From the NCBI RefSeq assembly GCF_009299835.1, contig NZ_VKCZ01000019.1:372001-436000 (forward strand): a DNA stretch of 64,000 nt, read 5' to 3'. Of the stretch, positions 24,502 through 33,296 are shown piece after piece. The notes under the pieces are model-generated. The model made no database searches, had not been told where the DNA came from, and was given only the letters and a program-made list of their open reading frames with translations. Each line of letters opens with the position of its first letter. Positions within the stretch are counted from its first letter, which is position 1. Made by a program: the position numbers and the translations under genes. This stretch comes from Microlunatus speluncae. Lineage in GTDB: Bacteria > Actinomycetota > Actinomycetes > Propionibacteriales > Propionibacteriaceae.

Positions 24502-25407
24502 ATGCATCACCACAAGTGGAGATTCATCCTCTCCGCCTTGATCATCCCGGTGGCGCTCTACTTCGTCTTCGTGATCTCACCGTACGGCCAGGCGGTGTGG
24601 ATCGCGATGACCGACTGGGGCGGCTATTCGGCCGACTGGAACTTCGTCGGCCTGGACAACTTCGTCCGGGTGTTCCGCGACACCGACTTCCTGCGTGCCC
24701 TGGGGCACAACGTGATCTTGCTGGTGGTCTGCCCGGCGCTGATCATCCTGCTCGGCCTGTTCCTGGCCACCATGATCACCTTCGGCGGGTCCGGCCAGCG
24801 CGGCAGCCGGGCGGTGACCGGCGTCCGCGGCGCCGGGTTCTATCGGATCGTTTACTTCTTCCCCAGCGTGCTCTCGATCGCGGTGATCGCGGTGATGTGG
24901 CAGGCGGTCTTCGAGCCGCGGAACGGCCTGCTGAACGGGTTCCTGACGGCGGTCGGGCTGGACGGGCTGCGGCAGGTCTGGCTGGGTGATCCGCGCACGT
25001 CGCTGGCCAGCGTGATCGCGGTGATGGTCTGGGTCTCGGCCGGCTTCTACGTCGTGCTGTTCACCGCGGCGATGGCGTCGATCCCGACCGAGATCATCGA
25101 GGCGGCCCTGATCGACGGTGCCAACCGGTGGGCGACCTTCTGGCGGATCGTGCTGCCGCTGGTCTGGTCGCCGGTGCAGACCGCGATCATCTTCTTGATC
25201 ATCGGCGCGCTGGACGCCTTCGCGGTGGTGCAGATCCTGACCAACGGGGGACCGGACAACTCGAGCACGGTGATGGCCCTCTACATGTACGAGACCGCGT
25301 TCAAGTCCAGCAACTTCGGCTACGCCTCGGCGATCGGCGTCACCCTGCTGGTGATCACGCTGGTCCTGACCACCGTCACCCTGCGGATCACCAGGAGGGA
25401 GGTCTGA
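24502..25407 (+). CDS. sugar ABC transporter permease, NgcF-like
   Basis: A 301-residue inner-membrane permease (MalF type) with six membrane segments. It begins MHHHKWRFILSALIIPVALY and FVFVISPYGQAVWIAMTDW, close to NgcF as I recall it. The cytoplasmic EAA loop that contacts the ATPase is IIEAALIDGANRWATFWRI. It follows the binding-protein gene by 27 bases and overlaps the next permease by one base (TGATG), so it belongs to the same operon. No strong Shine-Dalgarno site is visible. Confidence 0.85.
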   Translation: MHHHKWRFILSALIIPVALYFVFVISPYGQAVWIAMTDWGGYSADWNFVGLDNFVRVFRDTDFLRALGHNVILLVVCPALIILLGLFLATMITFGGSGQRGSRAVTGVRGAGFYRIVYFFPSVLSIAVIAVMWQAVFEPRNGLLNGFLTAVGLDGLRQVWLGDPRTSLASVIAVMVWVSAGFYVVLFTAAMASIPTEIIEAALIDGANRWATFWRIVLPLVWSPVQTAIIFLIIGALDAFAVVQILTNGGPDNSSTVMALYMYETAFKSSNFGYASAIGVTLLVITLVLTTVTLRITRREV

Positions 25408-26315
25408 TGAGCCGGACCGGAACCCTGGACCGGGTCGCCCCGCCCGCCCCGGCCGCCGCGCCGAGCGGGCTCGGGCCGCTGACCCGGCTCGGCCGGGTGG
25501 TGCTCGGCACACCCGCCCAACTGGTGCTGATCTGCTGGGCGATCATCGTCTGCGTACCGATGCTGTGGTCGTTCGTCAGCTCGTTCAAGTCCGACGCGGA
25601 GATCTTCGAGAGCCCGTGGTCGCTGCCGGAGGTCTGGCACTGGGACAACTTCGTCCGCGCCTGGAACCAGTCCAACATCGGCTCGTACTTCCTCAACACG
25701 ATCATCGTGGTCTCGCTCGGGTTGATCTTGACCCTGGTGCTCTCGTCGGTGGTCGCCTACGTGTTGGCCCAGTTCCGGTTCTTCGGCCGCACCTTCCTCT
25801 ACTACCTGTTCGTCGGCGGCATGGCCTTCCCAGGCTTCCTGGCGCTGGTGCCGTTGTTCTTCGTGGTCAAGAACCTCGGGCTGCTGAACAGCTACGGCGG
25901 GCTGATCATCGTCTATGCGACCCAGTCGCTGTCCTTCTCGGTGTTCTTCCTGACCGCCTTCTTCCGGTCGCTGCCGATGGAGCTGGCCGAGGCCGCGCTG
26001 CTCGACGGCGCCGGGCACTGGCGGGTCTTCTGGTCGGTGATGCTGCCGCTGGCCCGGCCGGGCCTGATCAGCATCGGCATCTTCGACTTCCTCGGCATGT
26101 GGAACCAGTACGTGCTGCCGATCGTGCTGATCACCGACCCGTCGAAGTTCGTGATCGGCCAGGGCCTGGCCAACCTGGCCGTCAACCAGGGCTATGCCAG
26201 CGACTTCTCCGGGCTGTTCGCCGGCCTGACCATCGCCACCGTCCCGGTGTTGCTCGTCTATCTGATCTTCCAGCGCAAGATCACCGCGGGCATGACCGTC
26301 GGCGCCCTGCGCTGA
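25407..26315 (+). CDS. sugar ABC transporter permease, NgcG-like
   Basis: A 302-residue MalG-type permease. An N-terminal Pro/Ala-rich cytoplasmic stretch (residues 1-35) precedes six membrane segments. Its EAA loop is ELAEAALLDGAGHWRVFWSV. FKSDAEIFESPWSLPEVWHW is the usual periplasmic region after the first helix. GGAGGGAGG lies upstream of the ATG inside the end of the previous gene. It is the last gene of the three-gene importer operon, which lacks its own ATPase. Confidence 0.87.
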   Translation: MSRTGTLDRVAPPAPAAAPSGLGPLTRLGRVVLGTPAQLVLICWAIIVCVPMLWSFVSSFKSDAEIFESPWSLPEVWHWDNFVRAWNQSNIGSYFLNTIIVVSLGLILTLVLSSVVAYVLAQFRFFGRTFLYYLFVGGMAFPGFLALVPLFFVVKNLGLLNSYGGLIIVYATQSLSFSVFFLTAFFRSLPMELAEAALLDGAGHWRVFWSVMLPLARPGLISIGIFDFLGMWNQYVLPIVLITDPSKFVIGQGLANLAVNQGYASDFSGLFAGLTIATVPVLLVYLIFQRKITAGMTVGALR

Positions 26316-26366
26316 CCCGGCCCCGCGCCGCCCACCTCCCGAAGCCGGGTTCGGTGTCGTCGCGGG

Positions 26367-28163
26367 TCACCGGACGGGCGGCGGCATCGGCTCCAGGATC
26401 TCCTCCCGCCGCCGGGCCGCGCCGATCACCGCCCAGAGTCCGGTCAGCAGCAAGCCGGTGCCGAGCAGGTCCGAACCGACCAGGGCGAAGCGTTCCAGAT
26501 CGACCGCGAAGGTCACGGCGAGCTGATCGAACGCCGTGATCACCATCGCGATGGTGAAGTAGCCGACCAGCGCCAGCGCCCGGGCCGGCCGGGGAAACCG
26601 GGGCGAGTCCTGGTTGGCCTCGGCGCCGCCGGTGAGCAGACCCCAGACCAGACCGATGATCATCAACGCCCCGCCGGTGCTGCCGAGCAGCCAGCCGAGC
26701 GGGTCGGCGACCAGCTCCCGGAGGGCGACCGCGAGCCCGAGCACCAGGGCCAGCGCCACCGCCTCCTGCCGGACCGGGGTGAGCCGCCGCCGCACCGCCC
26801 AGCCGATGGTCGCGACCACGGTGACCACGACCACCACCGCGGCCAGGTCGTCCAGCGAGACGGCCACGAACGGGACCTCGAGCAGGGTCAGCAGCCGGAC
26901 CAGGCAGAGCAGGGTGGCGACGATCGCCAGCTCGGCCAGGCCGCGCCGGCGTCGGCGTACCGCCACCGCGGTGATCACCAGCCCGGCCGCGACGGTCACC
27001 GCGAAACCGGCGGTCAGCGGGTCGACCGACCAGCCGAGGCGTTCGGTCAGGGCGCCCGGCCGGTAGTTCACGCCGACGGCGCGGAACACCGGCCAGAGGC
27101 CCCACTCGGTCCGGCTCCAGACCCAGTTGATCATGAACGGCGCGACCAGGGCTACGCCGAGCCCCAGGCTGAGGGCGCGGAACGGCAAGGGCAGCTGCGC
27201 CAGCCGGGTGTCGCCGGCGACGCGGCCGATCGCCCGCTCCCGGCGATCGATCAACGAGTCCACGACGAGCCAGCCGAACCAGGTCAGGCCGACCACCGCC
27301 CCGCCGAGCGACAGCCCGATCAGCTTCGGCAGCGGCGGCACGATCGACGTCCACCACCGGGCCCCGATGATCAGCAACGACAGCGGTGCGAGCAGGCCGA
27401 CCAGCACGGCCAGGGCCCGCAGTGAGATCCGCCGGCTGATCAACTCCACCAGCCAGCTCGCGCTGGACAGCGCCACCTCGGCCAGGGCGGCCCCGGACAC
27501 GACGGTGAACGGCAGCGCGAAGACGCCGACCGCCATCAGCGCGACCACCGTCTCCAGGCTGACGTCGAGGGAGCCGCGGTTCAGCGCAGGCCGGACCACC
27601 AGCCAGAGCAGGCCGAGCGTCCCGGCGCCGTGCAGCACCAGCAGCGCGGGGAATTCCCACCAGGCATAGCGTCGGGTCCAGCGCCAGCCGGAGAAGCCGA
27701 TCATGGCGAGCAGGGCCACGGCCGGCCAGATCAACGGCTCCGGTCGATCGGCGAACCGGGCGAAGCCGAGGAAGAAGACGGTGGGGGCGAGCAGCCCGAC
27801 CACCCGCAGATACCACGGCCCGTGCAGTGCGGCGGCGCCGATCAGCGCCAGCAGCACCAGCGTCACCATGATCATGATCGGGAACAGCTGCGGCGAGATG
27901 CCGAACGCCGCGTCGCCCGGTGGCAGCGCCCGCCGGACCGGAACCGCGACCAGGGCCAGCACCACGGCGAGGAGATAGACGCCGAGCCCGATGCCGATCG
28001 CCGGCCGGAGCCCGTTCGGCCAACCGCGGGCCCGCAACCGGCCGGACCGGACCGGAGCCACCAGGACCCGGACGAACAGCTCGCGGATCACCTGAAAGCT
28101 GACGACAACGGGGGAGGGGCGCCGGTACGCGCCGGCCGGTTGATCACCGTACGCGCCGCTCAT
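26367..28163 (-). CDS. polytopic membrane protein of unknown function
   Basis: A 598-residue protein made almost wholly of hydrophobic helices, roughly fourteen, separated by short Arg-rich loops. I do not recognise the family. The first 50 residues are cytoplasmic (MSGAYGDQPAGAYRRPSP). Notable sites are RPEPLIWPAVALLAMIGF, a central SLIDRRERAIGRVAGDTR loop and an Arg-rich loop AVRRRRRGLAELAIV. The ATG overlaps the stop of the upstream PQQ-like gene by four bases, so the two are co-translated and may act together at the membrane, for example as sensor and partner. The antisense strand has long open frames that are only GC shadows. Confidence 0.7.
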   Translation of the reverse strand: MSGAYGDQPAGAYRRPSPVVVSFQVIRELFVRVLVAPVRSGRLRARGWPNGLRPAIGIGLGVYLLAVVLALVAVPVRRALPPGDAAFGISPQLFPIMIMVTLVLLALIGAAALHGPWYLRVVGLLAPTVFFLGFARFADRPEPLIWPAVALLAMIGFSGWRWTRRYAWWEFPALLVLHGAGTLGLLWLVVRPALNRGSLDVSLETVVALMAVGVFALPFTVVSGAALAEVALSSASWLVELISRRISLRALAVLVGLLAPLSLLIIGARWWTSIVPPLPKLIGLSLGGAVVGLTWFGWLVVDSLIDRRERAIGRVAGDTRLAQLPLPFRALSLGLGVALVAPFMINWVWSRTEWGLWPVFRAVGVNYRPGALTERLGWSVDPLTAGFAVTVAAGLVITAVAVRRRRRGLAELAIVATLLCLVRLLTLLEVPFVAVSLDDLAAVVVVVTVVATIGWAVRRRLTPVRQEAVALALVLGLAVALRELVADPLGWLLGSTGGALMIIGLVWGLLTGGAEANQDSPRFPRPARALALVGYFTIAMVITAFDQLAVTFAVDLERFALVGSDLLGTGLLLTGLWAVIGAARRREEILEPMPPPVR

Positions 28164-30091
28164 CGGTATTCCCACCAGACGTCGCCGCCGGGGCCGCGCT
28201 GGACGGCGACCAGGCCGGACGGCGTGACCACCAGGGCGGGGTCGGGTTCGGCGAACCCGTCCGGGTACGGCCACCGGGTGCTGGAGCCGTTCGGCCGGCG
28301 GACCTCGATCCCGTCCGGCATCGTCAGCGCGACGGCCGGGCCGACCCGCCGGGCGGACGAGGCGGCGCCGGTCGTCCACCGTTCCCGGCCGGTCAGGTCG
28401 AGCGCCCGGGTGCTCTCCTCGCCGAAGATCAGGATCTCGTCGACCCCGCCGGCGAGCAGCGCACCGGCGGCGACCTCGCTGGTCCAGACGGTCCGGCCGT
28501 CGGCGGCGGACCGGGCGATCAGCCAGTTGCCGACCTTGATCACCACCAGGTCGTCGGCCAGGGCCAGCTCGGCCGAGTCCTCGTCCACCGCGGCGGTCCA
28601 GGATTCTCGGCCGGATCCGGCGTCGAGCACGTGCACGGTGTCGCCGTCCAGGTACGCGATCGTCCGCCCCGCCGGGCCGACCACCGGGGACCAGGGCAGG
28701 TCGCCCCCGTCGACGGTCCACCGCACGGCACCGGTCCGGCCGTCGAGCAGTCGCAGTTCGCCGGAGGCGTCGGTGGTCAGCACCCGGTCACCGACGGCGG
28801 CGACGTCGACGACCGCGTCCTCGAGCGACCGCTGCCACAGTCGCCAGCCGTCGCTCGCGTACCCGCTGACCGTGCGGGCCGTGGTGCCGACCACCGTGAC
28901 GTCGCCGATCGTGGCCAGACCGCGGACGGAGCCGCCCGGCCGGACCCGCCAGCGCAGGCCGTAGTAGGACTCCTCGGCGGTGGCGTCGCCGGTCGGCGTC
29001 CAGCCGCTGACGGTGCCGTCGACATCGGCGACGACCAGCGTCGAACCGGCGCTGGCCAGCCGCGACGCCGTCCGCGCCGGCTGCTCCTGCCAGCGTCCGG
29101 CGAGCCGGCCGAGGAGCCGGACCCGCGCGAACCGGGCCGCGTCGAGCCGGGGTGGCTTGGCCGGGTCGAGGGTGAGCTCGGGCCGGTGCTCCGGCGCCGC
29201 GCCCGGCGACCGCTCCAGGGCATGGCTGGGCGCCAGCGCGCCGGCCCACCCGGCGTCGGCGCCGGTGCACCAGGTCGCGCCGAGCATCGCGGGCGTCCGG
29301 TCCAGGGTCAGCTCGGCCGACACGGTGAGGCAGGAAGGCAGCGTCTCGCTCGGCCGGGCGCTGATCACCGCTGCCGCCGGTCGCGGTGCCGGATCGTCGG
29401 CCGAGCCGGCTCCGGTTGCCGACCTGGCGGTCACGGTGCCGTCCCAGCGCAGCGTCCCGCCGTCGATCAGCTCGGCGGAGAGCAGCGGCAGGCCCGGCCT
29501 GAACACGGCCCAGCCGGCAGAGTCCTCGGCGGCGCGCAGCACGATCCGGTCGGTGAGCTGATAGCCGAGCCGGAGCACCCGGCCGTCCTGGTCGGGCCGG
29601 ATCGCGTCGACCATCAGCCAGGAGCCGTCGGCCTCGGTCGTCGTCCCGATCGCGCGGCGCAGTGGTGCCGACAGCTCGGCCGCTCCGGCCAGCGGCTCGC
29701 GCAGTCCCTGGTTCGCCTGCCAGGGCCGACCGTCGCTGGTGTCGATCATGATCGACACCGGGTCACCGGCGGGCAGGTAGCGAGCGATCCCGGGATCGGG
29801 CTCGGGCAATCGAGCCGCCGGCAGGGTTGCGGCCAGCACCACGACCAGCAGGACCAACGGCACCAGCAACCGGACCACCCCGCCCGCCGCCGACCGGCGG
29901 GGCGGTGGGCCTGGCGGCTGCGGTGACCCGGGTGGCTGCGGCGGTCCGGGCCAAGGGCCGGGCGGCTGCGGTCCCGGCGGTTGCCAGCCGGGTGGCGGGG
30001 GTGGGCCGGGAACCGGCCCGGATCCGGGCGTCGGGGCGTACGGGTTCGGCTCGTCGGGCGGCGGTCCGGGGATCGGCGAATACCAGGCCAC
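28160..30091 (-). CDS. membrane-anchored PQQ-like beta-propeller protein
   Basis: A 643-residue protein with a Pro/Gly-rich cytoplasmic N-terminus (WYSPIPGPPPDEPNPYAP..., to about residue 75), one membrane helix VVRLLVPLVLLVVVLAATLP, and a large extracellular part. From about residue 330 it holds PQQ/BamB-like propeller blades, shown by repeats such as GSTLVVADVDGTVSGWTP, GDRVLTTDASGELRLLDGR, TGAVRWTVDGGDLPWSP and GRTIAYLDGDTVHVLDAGSG. The middle part (100-320) is not recognised. The start GTG at 30091 is inferred from the cytoplasmic pattern. It is co-translated with the following membrane protein. Function is unknown. Confidence 0.72.
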   Translation of the reverse strand: MAWYSPIPGPPPDEPNPYAPTPGSGPVPGPPPPPGWQPPGPQPPGPWPGPPQPPGSPQPPGPPPRRSAAGGVVRLLVPLVLLVVVLAATLPAARLPEPDPGIARYLPAGDPVSIMIDTSDGRPWQANQGLREPLAGAAELSAPLRRAIGTTTEADGSWLMVDAIRPDQDGRVLRLGYQLTDRIVLRAAEDSAGWAVFRPGLPLLSAELIDGGTLRWDGTVTARSATGAGSADDPAPRPAAAVISARPSETLPSCLTVSAELTLDRTPAMLGATWCTGADAGWAGALAPSHALERSPGAAPEHRPELTLDPAKPPRLDAARFARVRLLGRLAGRWQEQPARTASRLASAGSTLVVADVDGTVSGWTPTGDATAEESYYGLRWRVRPGGSVRGLATIGDVTVVGTTARTVSGYASDGWRLWQRSLEDAVVDVAAVGDRVLTTDASGELRLLDGRTGAVRWTVDGGDLPWSPVVGPAGRTIAYLDGDTVHVLDAGSGRESWTAAVDEDSAELALADDLVVIKVGNWLIARSAADGRTVWTSEVAAGALLAGGVDEILIFGEESTRALDLTGRERWTTGAASSARRVGPAVALTMPDGIEVRRPNGSSTRWPYPDGFAEPDPALVVTPSGLVAVQRGPGGDVWWEYR

Positions 30092-30208
30092 GGTCAGCGA
30101 CCCGCGGCGCGGCCGGCCGCACCGATCGGGGGGACGCCGCAGGCCATGGCCGGGATTATGGCAGATCCTGCTCCGCGAAACCGGGGCTTCGACCACTACG
30201 CTGGCGCA

Positions 30209-30496
30209 GTGATCACGCCCGGAGCGAACCCACCGAAGACCTTCGAGTCGCTGTTCGCCGAGCTCAGCGCGAAGGCGGCGACCCAGGACCCGGCCTCCGG
30301 CACGGTGGCCCGGCTGAACGCCGGCGTGCACGAGATCGGCAAGAAGATCGTCGAGGAGGCGGCCGAGGTGTGGATGGCGGCCGAACACGAATCCCGCGAG
30401 GCGGCCGCCGAGGAGATCAGCCAACTGCTGTATCACCTGCAGGTGCTGATGCTGGCGCTCGACCTCGATCTCGAGGACGTATATACCCATCTGTAG
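30209..30496 (+). CDS. hisE: phosphoribosyl-ATP diphosphatase HisE
   Basis: HisE hydrolyses phosphoribosyl-ATP to phosphoribosyl-AMP, the second step of histidine synthesis. The 95-residue protein shows the all-alpha MazG-like fold with FESLFAELSAKAATQDPASG, HEIGKKIVEEAAEVWMAA and EEISQLLYHLQVLMLAL, where the Glu residues bind magnesium. The GTG at 30209 is chosen because TACGCT (30197-30202) ends six bases before it; this gives the normal length. It is followed by hisG after 29 bases, the common actinobacterial hisE-hisG order. Confidence 0.95.
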   Translation: MITPGANPPKTFESLFAELSAKAATQDPASGTVARLNAGVHEIGKKIVEEAAEVWMAAEHESREAAAEEISQLLYHLQVLMLALDLDLEDVYTHL

Positions 30497-30525
30497 GTCG
30501 GAGCGACCCGACTACGATGAGCGCC

Positions 30526-31407
30526 GTGACTGACCCACGCCCGACCGAGCCCCGCAACGGCACGCTGCGGATCGCCGTCCCCAACAAGGGCGCGCTGTCC
30601 GCGGCCGCGGCCGAGATGCTCCGGGAGGCCGGGTACGCGCAGCGTCATGACAGCAAGGACCTGGTGCTGTACGACGAGGCCAACGGCGTCGAGTTCTTCT
30701 ATCTGCGACCGAAGGACGTGGCCGTCTACGTCGGCGAGGGTGTGCTCGACCTCGGCATCACCGGCCGGGACATCATGCTCGAATCGGGCGCCGCGGCGAC
30801 CGAGGTGATGCAACTGGGGTTCGGCGCCAGCCGGTTCCGGTTCGCCGGTCCGGCCGGCAGCGGCCTCGATGTGGCCGGGCTGGACGGGCTGCGGCTGGCG
30901 ACGTCGTACCCGGGGCTGGTCGGCCGCTATCTGGCCGAACGCAACGTGACCGCCCGGCTGATCGAGCTGGACGGCGCGGTGGAGTCGTCGATCCGGCTCG
31001 GCGTGGCCGACGCGATCGCCGACGTGGTGGAGACCGGGACCACCTTGCGGCAGGCCGGTCTGGAGCTGTTCGGCGATCCGATCCTCACCTCCGAGGCGGT
31101 GTTGATCACCCGGGCCGACAACCCGGCCCCGCTCGGTCTTGATCAACTCAAGCGCCGCCTGAACGGCGTGCTGGTCGCGCGCAACTACGTGATGATGGAT
31201 TACGACGTTTCCGGCGAGGGCCTGGACAAGGCCTGCGCGATCACCCCCGGCCTCGAGTCGCCGACGGTGTCACCGCTGGCCCGGGAGAACTGGTTCGCGG
31301 TCCGCTCGATGGTGCCGCGCCGCGACGCCCAGCGGCTGATGGACGAGCTGTGGGAGGTCGGCGCCCGCGCCATCCTCGTCACCGACATCGCCGCCTGCCG
31401 GCTGTAG
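30526..31407 (+). CDS. hisG: ATP phosphoribosyltransferase HisG (long form)
   Basis: HisG condenses ATP and PRPP, the first and feedback-controlled step of histidine synthesis. At 293 residues it is the long, homohexameric form with a C-terminal regulatory (ACT-like) domain. Motifs: LRIAVPNKGALSAAAAEML, LDLGITGRDIML and the PRPP loop region ADAIADVVETGTTLRQAGL. The GTG at 30526 follows TACGAT (30513-30518) by seven bases; an ATG at 30517 overlaps that box, so the GTG is preferred for a leaderless message. hisE is just upstream and a PH-domain gene just downstream. Confidence 0.95.
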   Translation: MTDPRPTEPRNGTLRIAVPNKGALSAAAAEMLREAGYAQRHDSKDLVLYDEANGVEFFYLRPKDVAVYVGEGVLDLGITGRDIMLESGAAATEVMQLGFGASRFRFAGPAGSGLDVAGLDGLRLATSYPGLVGRYLAERNVTARLIELDGAVESSIRLGVADAIADVVETGTTLRQAGLELFGDPILTSEAVLITRADNPAPLGLDQLKRRLNGVLVARNYVMMDYDVSGEGLDKACAITPGLESPTVSPLARENWFAVRSMVPRRDAQRLMDELWEVGARAILVTDIAACRL

Positions 31408-31411
31408 CGGG

Positions 31412-31888
31412 ATGGAGACAACCGACCGGGTCGTGCTGCGACCCTTCTGGCTGCGAATCATCGGCTGGGCGCTGGCCGCCGCCTTCGTGATCTTCGTCGT
31501 GGTCGGCTGGTTCGCCTTCCCGGCCTCGATCCGGGCGCTCGTGACACCGTTCCAGCTCGGCACCTTGATCACGATCCTGGCGGCCTTGATCGTGATGATC
31601 ATTCTGGCCACGATCTGCTCGGTGACGGCCGACGGCGAGGGGCTGCGGATCCGCAACGGCGTCCGGGTGCACAACGTCGGCTGGGACCGGGTGCACAAGA
31701 TCATCCTGCGTCGGGGTGACCCATGGGCGATGGCCCTGCTCCGGCCGGTCGACGGCAGCCCGTTCGATGATGATCTCGATGCCGAGCGGGTCCAGCTGAT
31801 GGGGGTCCAGGGCCACGACGGTGACCGGGCCCGGCAGGCCGTGACCGAGCTCCGCCGGCTGCAGGCCGTCCACCAGAACGTTTCCTGA
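31412..31888 (+). CDS. PH domain-containing membrane protein
   Basis: A 158-residue protein with two N-terminal membrane helices (GWALAAAFVIFVVVGWFAF and a second around residues 48-66) and a small bacterial PH domain (about 70-150), recognisable from SVTADGEGLRIRNGVRVHNV and a WDRVHKIILRRG strand. Such genes frequently follow hisG in actinobacteria, as here with a four-base gap, but no link to histidine synthesis is established. It is probably translated together with hisG. Confidence 0.8.
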   Translation: METTDRVVLRPFWLRIIGWALAAAFVIFVVVGWFAFPASIRALVTPFQLGTLITILAALIVMIILATICSVTADGEGLRIRNGVRVHNVGWDRVHKIILRRGDPWAMALLRPVDGSPFDDDLDAERVQLMGVQGHDGDRARQAVTELRRLQAVHQNVS

Positions 31889-31912
31889 GCCGGCCCGAGA
31901 GCGTACCGCTCG

Positions 31913-32401
31913 TTATTCGATGCCGCGCTTCTTCAACAGGGCTTCGATCTCGGCCATGTCGTCATCCACCGGTGCCGCTGCCTGCTTCGGCTGCTGCTTG
32001 GGCTGAGCGGCCGGCTTCCCGGCGGTGACGGCGGCGGTCCGGCTCTGACCGGCGACCTGCTTCGGCGCGGCCGGTTCGGCCGACTTCTCCTTGCCCCCCG
32101 TGCGCTTGGCGACGATGCCGCCGACCACCCAGAGCACCAGGCAGACGCCGAGCATCGTGATGCCGAGCCAGACCAGCGGCGTGAAGACGATCCGGGCGGC
32201 CCAGCCGACCACGGCGACGACCGCGTTCCAGACCAGGGTCAGCAAGCCGGCGAAGTAGAGCGCGATCGGGGCGAGCACCACACCGATGCCCTGGACCACC
32301 CGGCCCTTGTTTCCGCGGCGCCAGGCCACGGCGGTGACGATCACGCCGAGCAGCGCGATTCCGGCGCAGAGTGGAAGGAGTACGGCATCGGCAGCAGGCA
32401 T
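31913..32401 (-). CDS. small membrane protein with Lys/Ala/Gln-rich tail
   Basis: A 162-residue protein with three hydrophobic segments (about 5-24, 38-65 and 75-97) and a long charged C-terminal tail rich in Ala, Lys and Gln that ends in an acidic helix MAEIEALLKKRGIE. I recognise the layout from other actinobacteria in the same place next to infC/sseB but no function is known. The sequence CAGGGT (on the minus strand) ends six bases before the ATG, a possible leaderless start. It is divergent from sseB. Confidence 0.65.
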   Translation of the reverse strand: MPAADAVLLPLCAGIALLGVIVTAVAWRRGNKGRVVQGIGVVLAPIALYFAGLLTLVWNAVVAVVGWAARIVFTPLVWLGITMLGVCLVLWVVGGIVAKRTGGKEKSAEPAAPKQVAGQSRTAAVTAGKPAAQPKQQPKQAAAPVDDDMAEIEALLKKRGIE

Positions 32402-32519
32402 GGCTCAACCCTGCCACAGCGGACCCAGGGCCGGGGATGGGTGACGGCCCGCAATGTGCCCCCATCCGCCCGTACGTCCCGGGGACTACGCCATCCTCCG
32501 AGGTCCGTAGGGTGTGGCG

Positions 32520-33047
32520 ATGCACCACGGCCCCGACGATCACGAGCGACGGCTGGCTCCGTCGCCCTTCCCCGGCGACGACGGCCGGGCCACCCCGGAG
32601 ACCCGGGCCGCGCTGGCCGCCGTGGACGGGGGAGACCCGGTGACGTACCTGCGCGCGGTCGCGGTGCTGTGCGGCGACCGGATCCTGGTGCCGGTGGTGG
32701 CCACGGCGACCTCGACCGGCACCGGCGCGACCGGCCTGGTCTCGGACAAGGAGGCCGAGATGTCGGTGGTGCTGCTCCAGGCGGCCGATGGGCGGCGGGC
32801 GATGCTCGGCTTCACCGGCACGGATGCGCTGACTGCCTGGGATCCGGCGGCCCGGCCGGTGCCGATCACCCTGGACCAGGCGGCCGAGGCCGCCGTCGCC
32901 GATCACGCCGACGCGTTGCTGATCGACCACGCCGGCCCGGCGCCGTTCGTGATCGACGGTGAGGTGCTGCGGCAGTTGGCCGGCGGACACCGTTTGGTGG
33001 ACCTCGGCGACGGCGAGTTCGGCTGGGCCACGGCCGTCGGCGGTTGA
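32520..33047 (+). CDS. SseB family protein
   Basis: A 175-residue protein matching the SseB N-terminal domain family. YLRAVAVLCGDRILVPVVA is followed by the strand MSVVLLQAADGRRAMLGFTG, where SseB proteins keep FTD/FTG, then TWDP-like LTAWDPAARPVPIT and ADALLIDHAGPAPFVID. In actinobacteria an SseB gene regularly precedes infC-rpmI-rplT, as here; its role is unclear. TAGGGT (32508-32513) ends six bases before the ATG at 32520, and there is no Shine-Dalgarno sequence, so I chose that start rather than GTG 32514. Confidence 0.85.
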   Translation: MHHGPDDHERRLAPSPFPGDDGRATPETRAALAAVDGGDPVTYLRAVAVLCGDRILVPVVATATSTGTGATGLVSDKEAEMSVVLLQAADGRRAMLGFTGTDALTAWDPAARPVPITLDQAAEAAVADHADALLIDHAGPAPFVIDGEVLRQLAGGHRLVDLGDGEFGWATAVGG

Positions 33048-33063
33048 CCGCCGCAGCTCATGG

Positions 33064-33296
33064 TAAAGTGGCGCCCGACCGGTTCAGCATGCCCGTTGAA
33101 CCCGCAAGCGGAGACCTGATCTCCCACCCGTACGAGAGCTTCAGTCGTCGGGTCGGTCCGCGAATCGGCCTAGGCCGGATCGCCCGATCAGGGTCTTCGT
33201 TTGATGCGAGGGCCCTTTTTGTTTGGGTCGTCGGATCGGGCGGAACGACGGGCCCACCGGACCGGTCGGAACAGTATCCACTGAGGGAGGACCCAC
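33064..33296 (+). promoter_or_regulatory. infC operon leader
   Basis: About 230 untranslated bases separate sseB from infC. A TAAAGT box (33064-33069) with TTGACC at 33044-33049 is a candidate promoter, though the 14-base spacer is short. Two small hairpins (GGAGA-CCTGA-TCTCC near 33110-33124 and the palindrome CGGCCTAGGCCG at 33166-33177) precede an intrinsic terminator at 33190-33224. Leaders of this operon are regulatory in other bacteria, through L20 or IF3. Confidence 0.55.
33190..33224 (+). terminator. intrinsic terminator/attenuator in the infC leader
   Basis: AGGGTCTTCGT (33190-33200) pairs with GCGAGGGCCCT (33206-33216), an 11-pair stem with G-U pairs and a five-base loop, followed by TTTTTGTTT. 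This is a textbook rho-independent terminator, placed 72 bases before the infC start codon and 142 bases after sseB. It could end sseB transcripts or act as an attenuator of infC-rpmI-rplT. Confidence 0.75.

Noticed and set aside
26367..28721. Extended version of the membrane protein frame upstream of 28163
   Set aside because: The extension lies inside the PQQ-like gene in another frame; the ATG at 28163 with a four-base overlap fits better.
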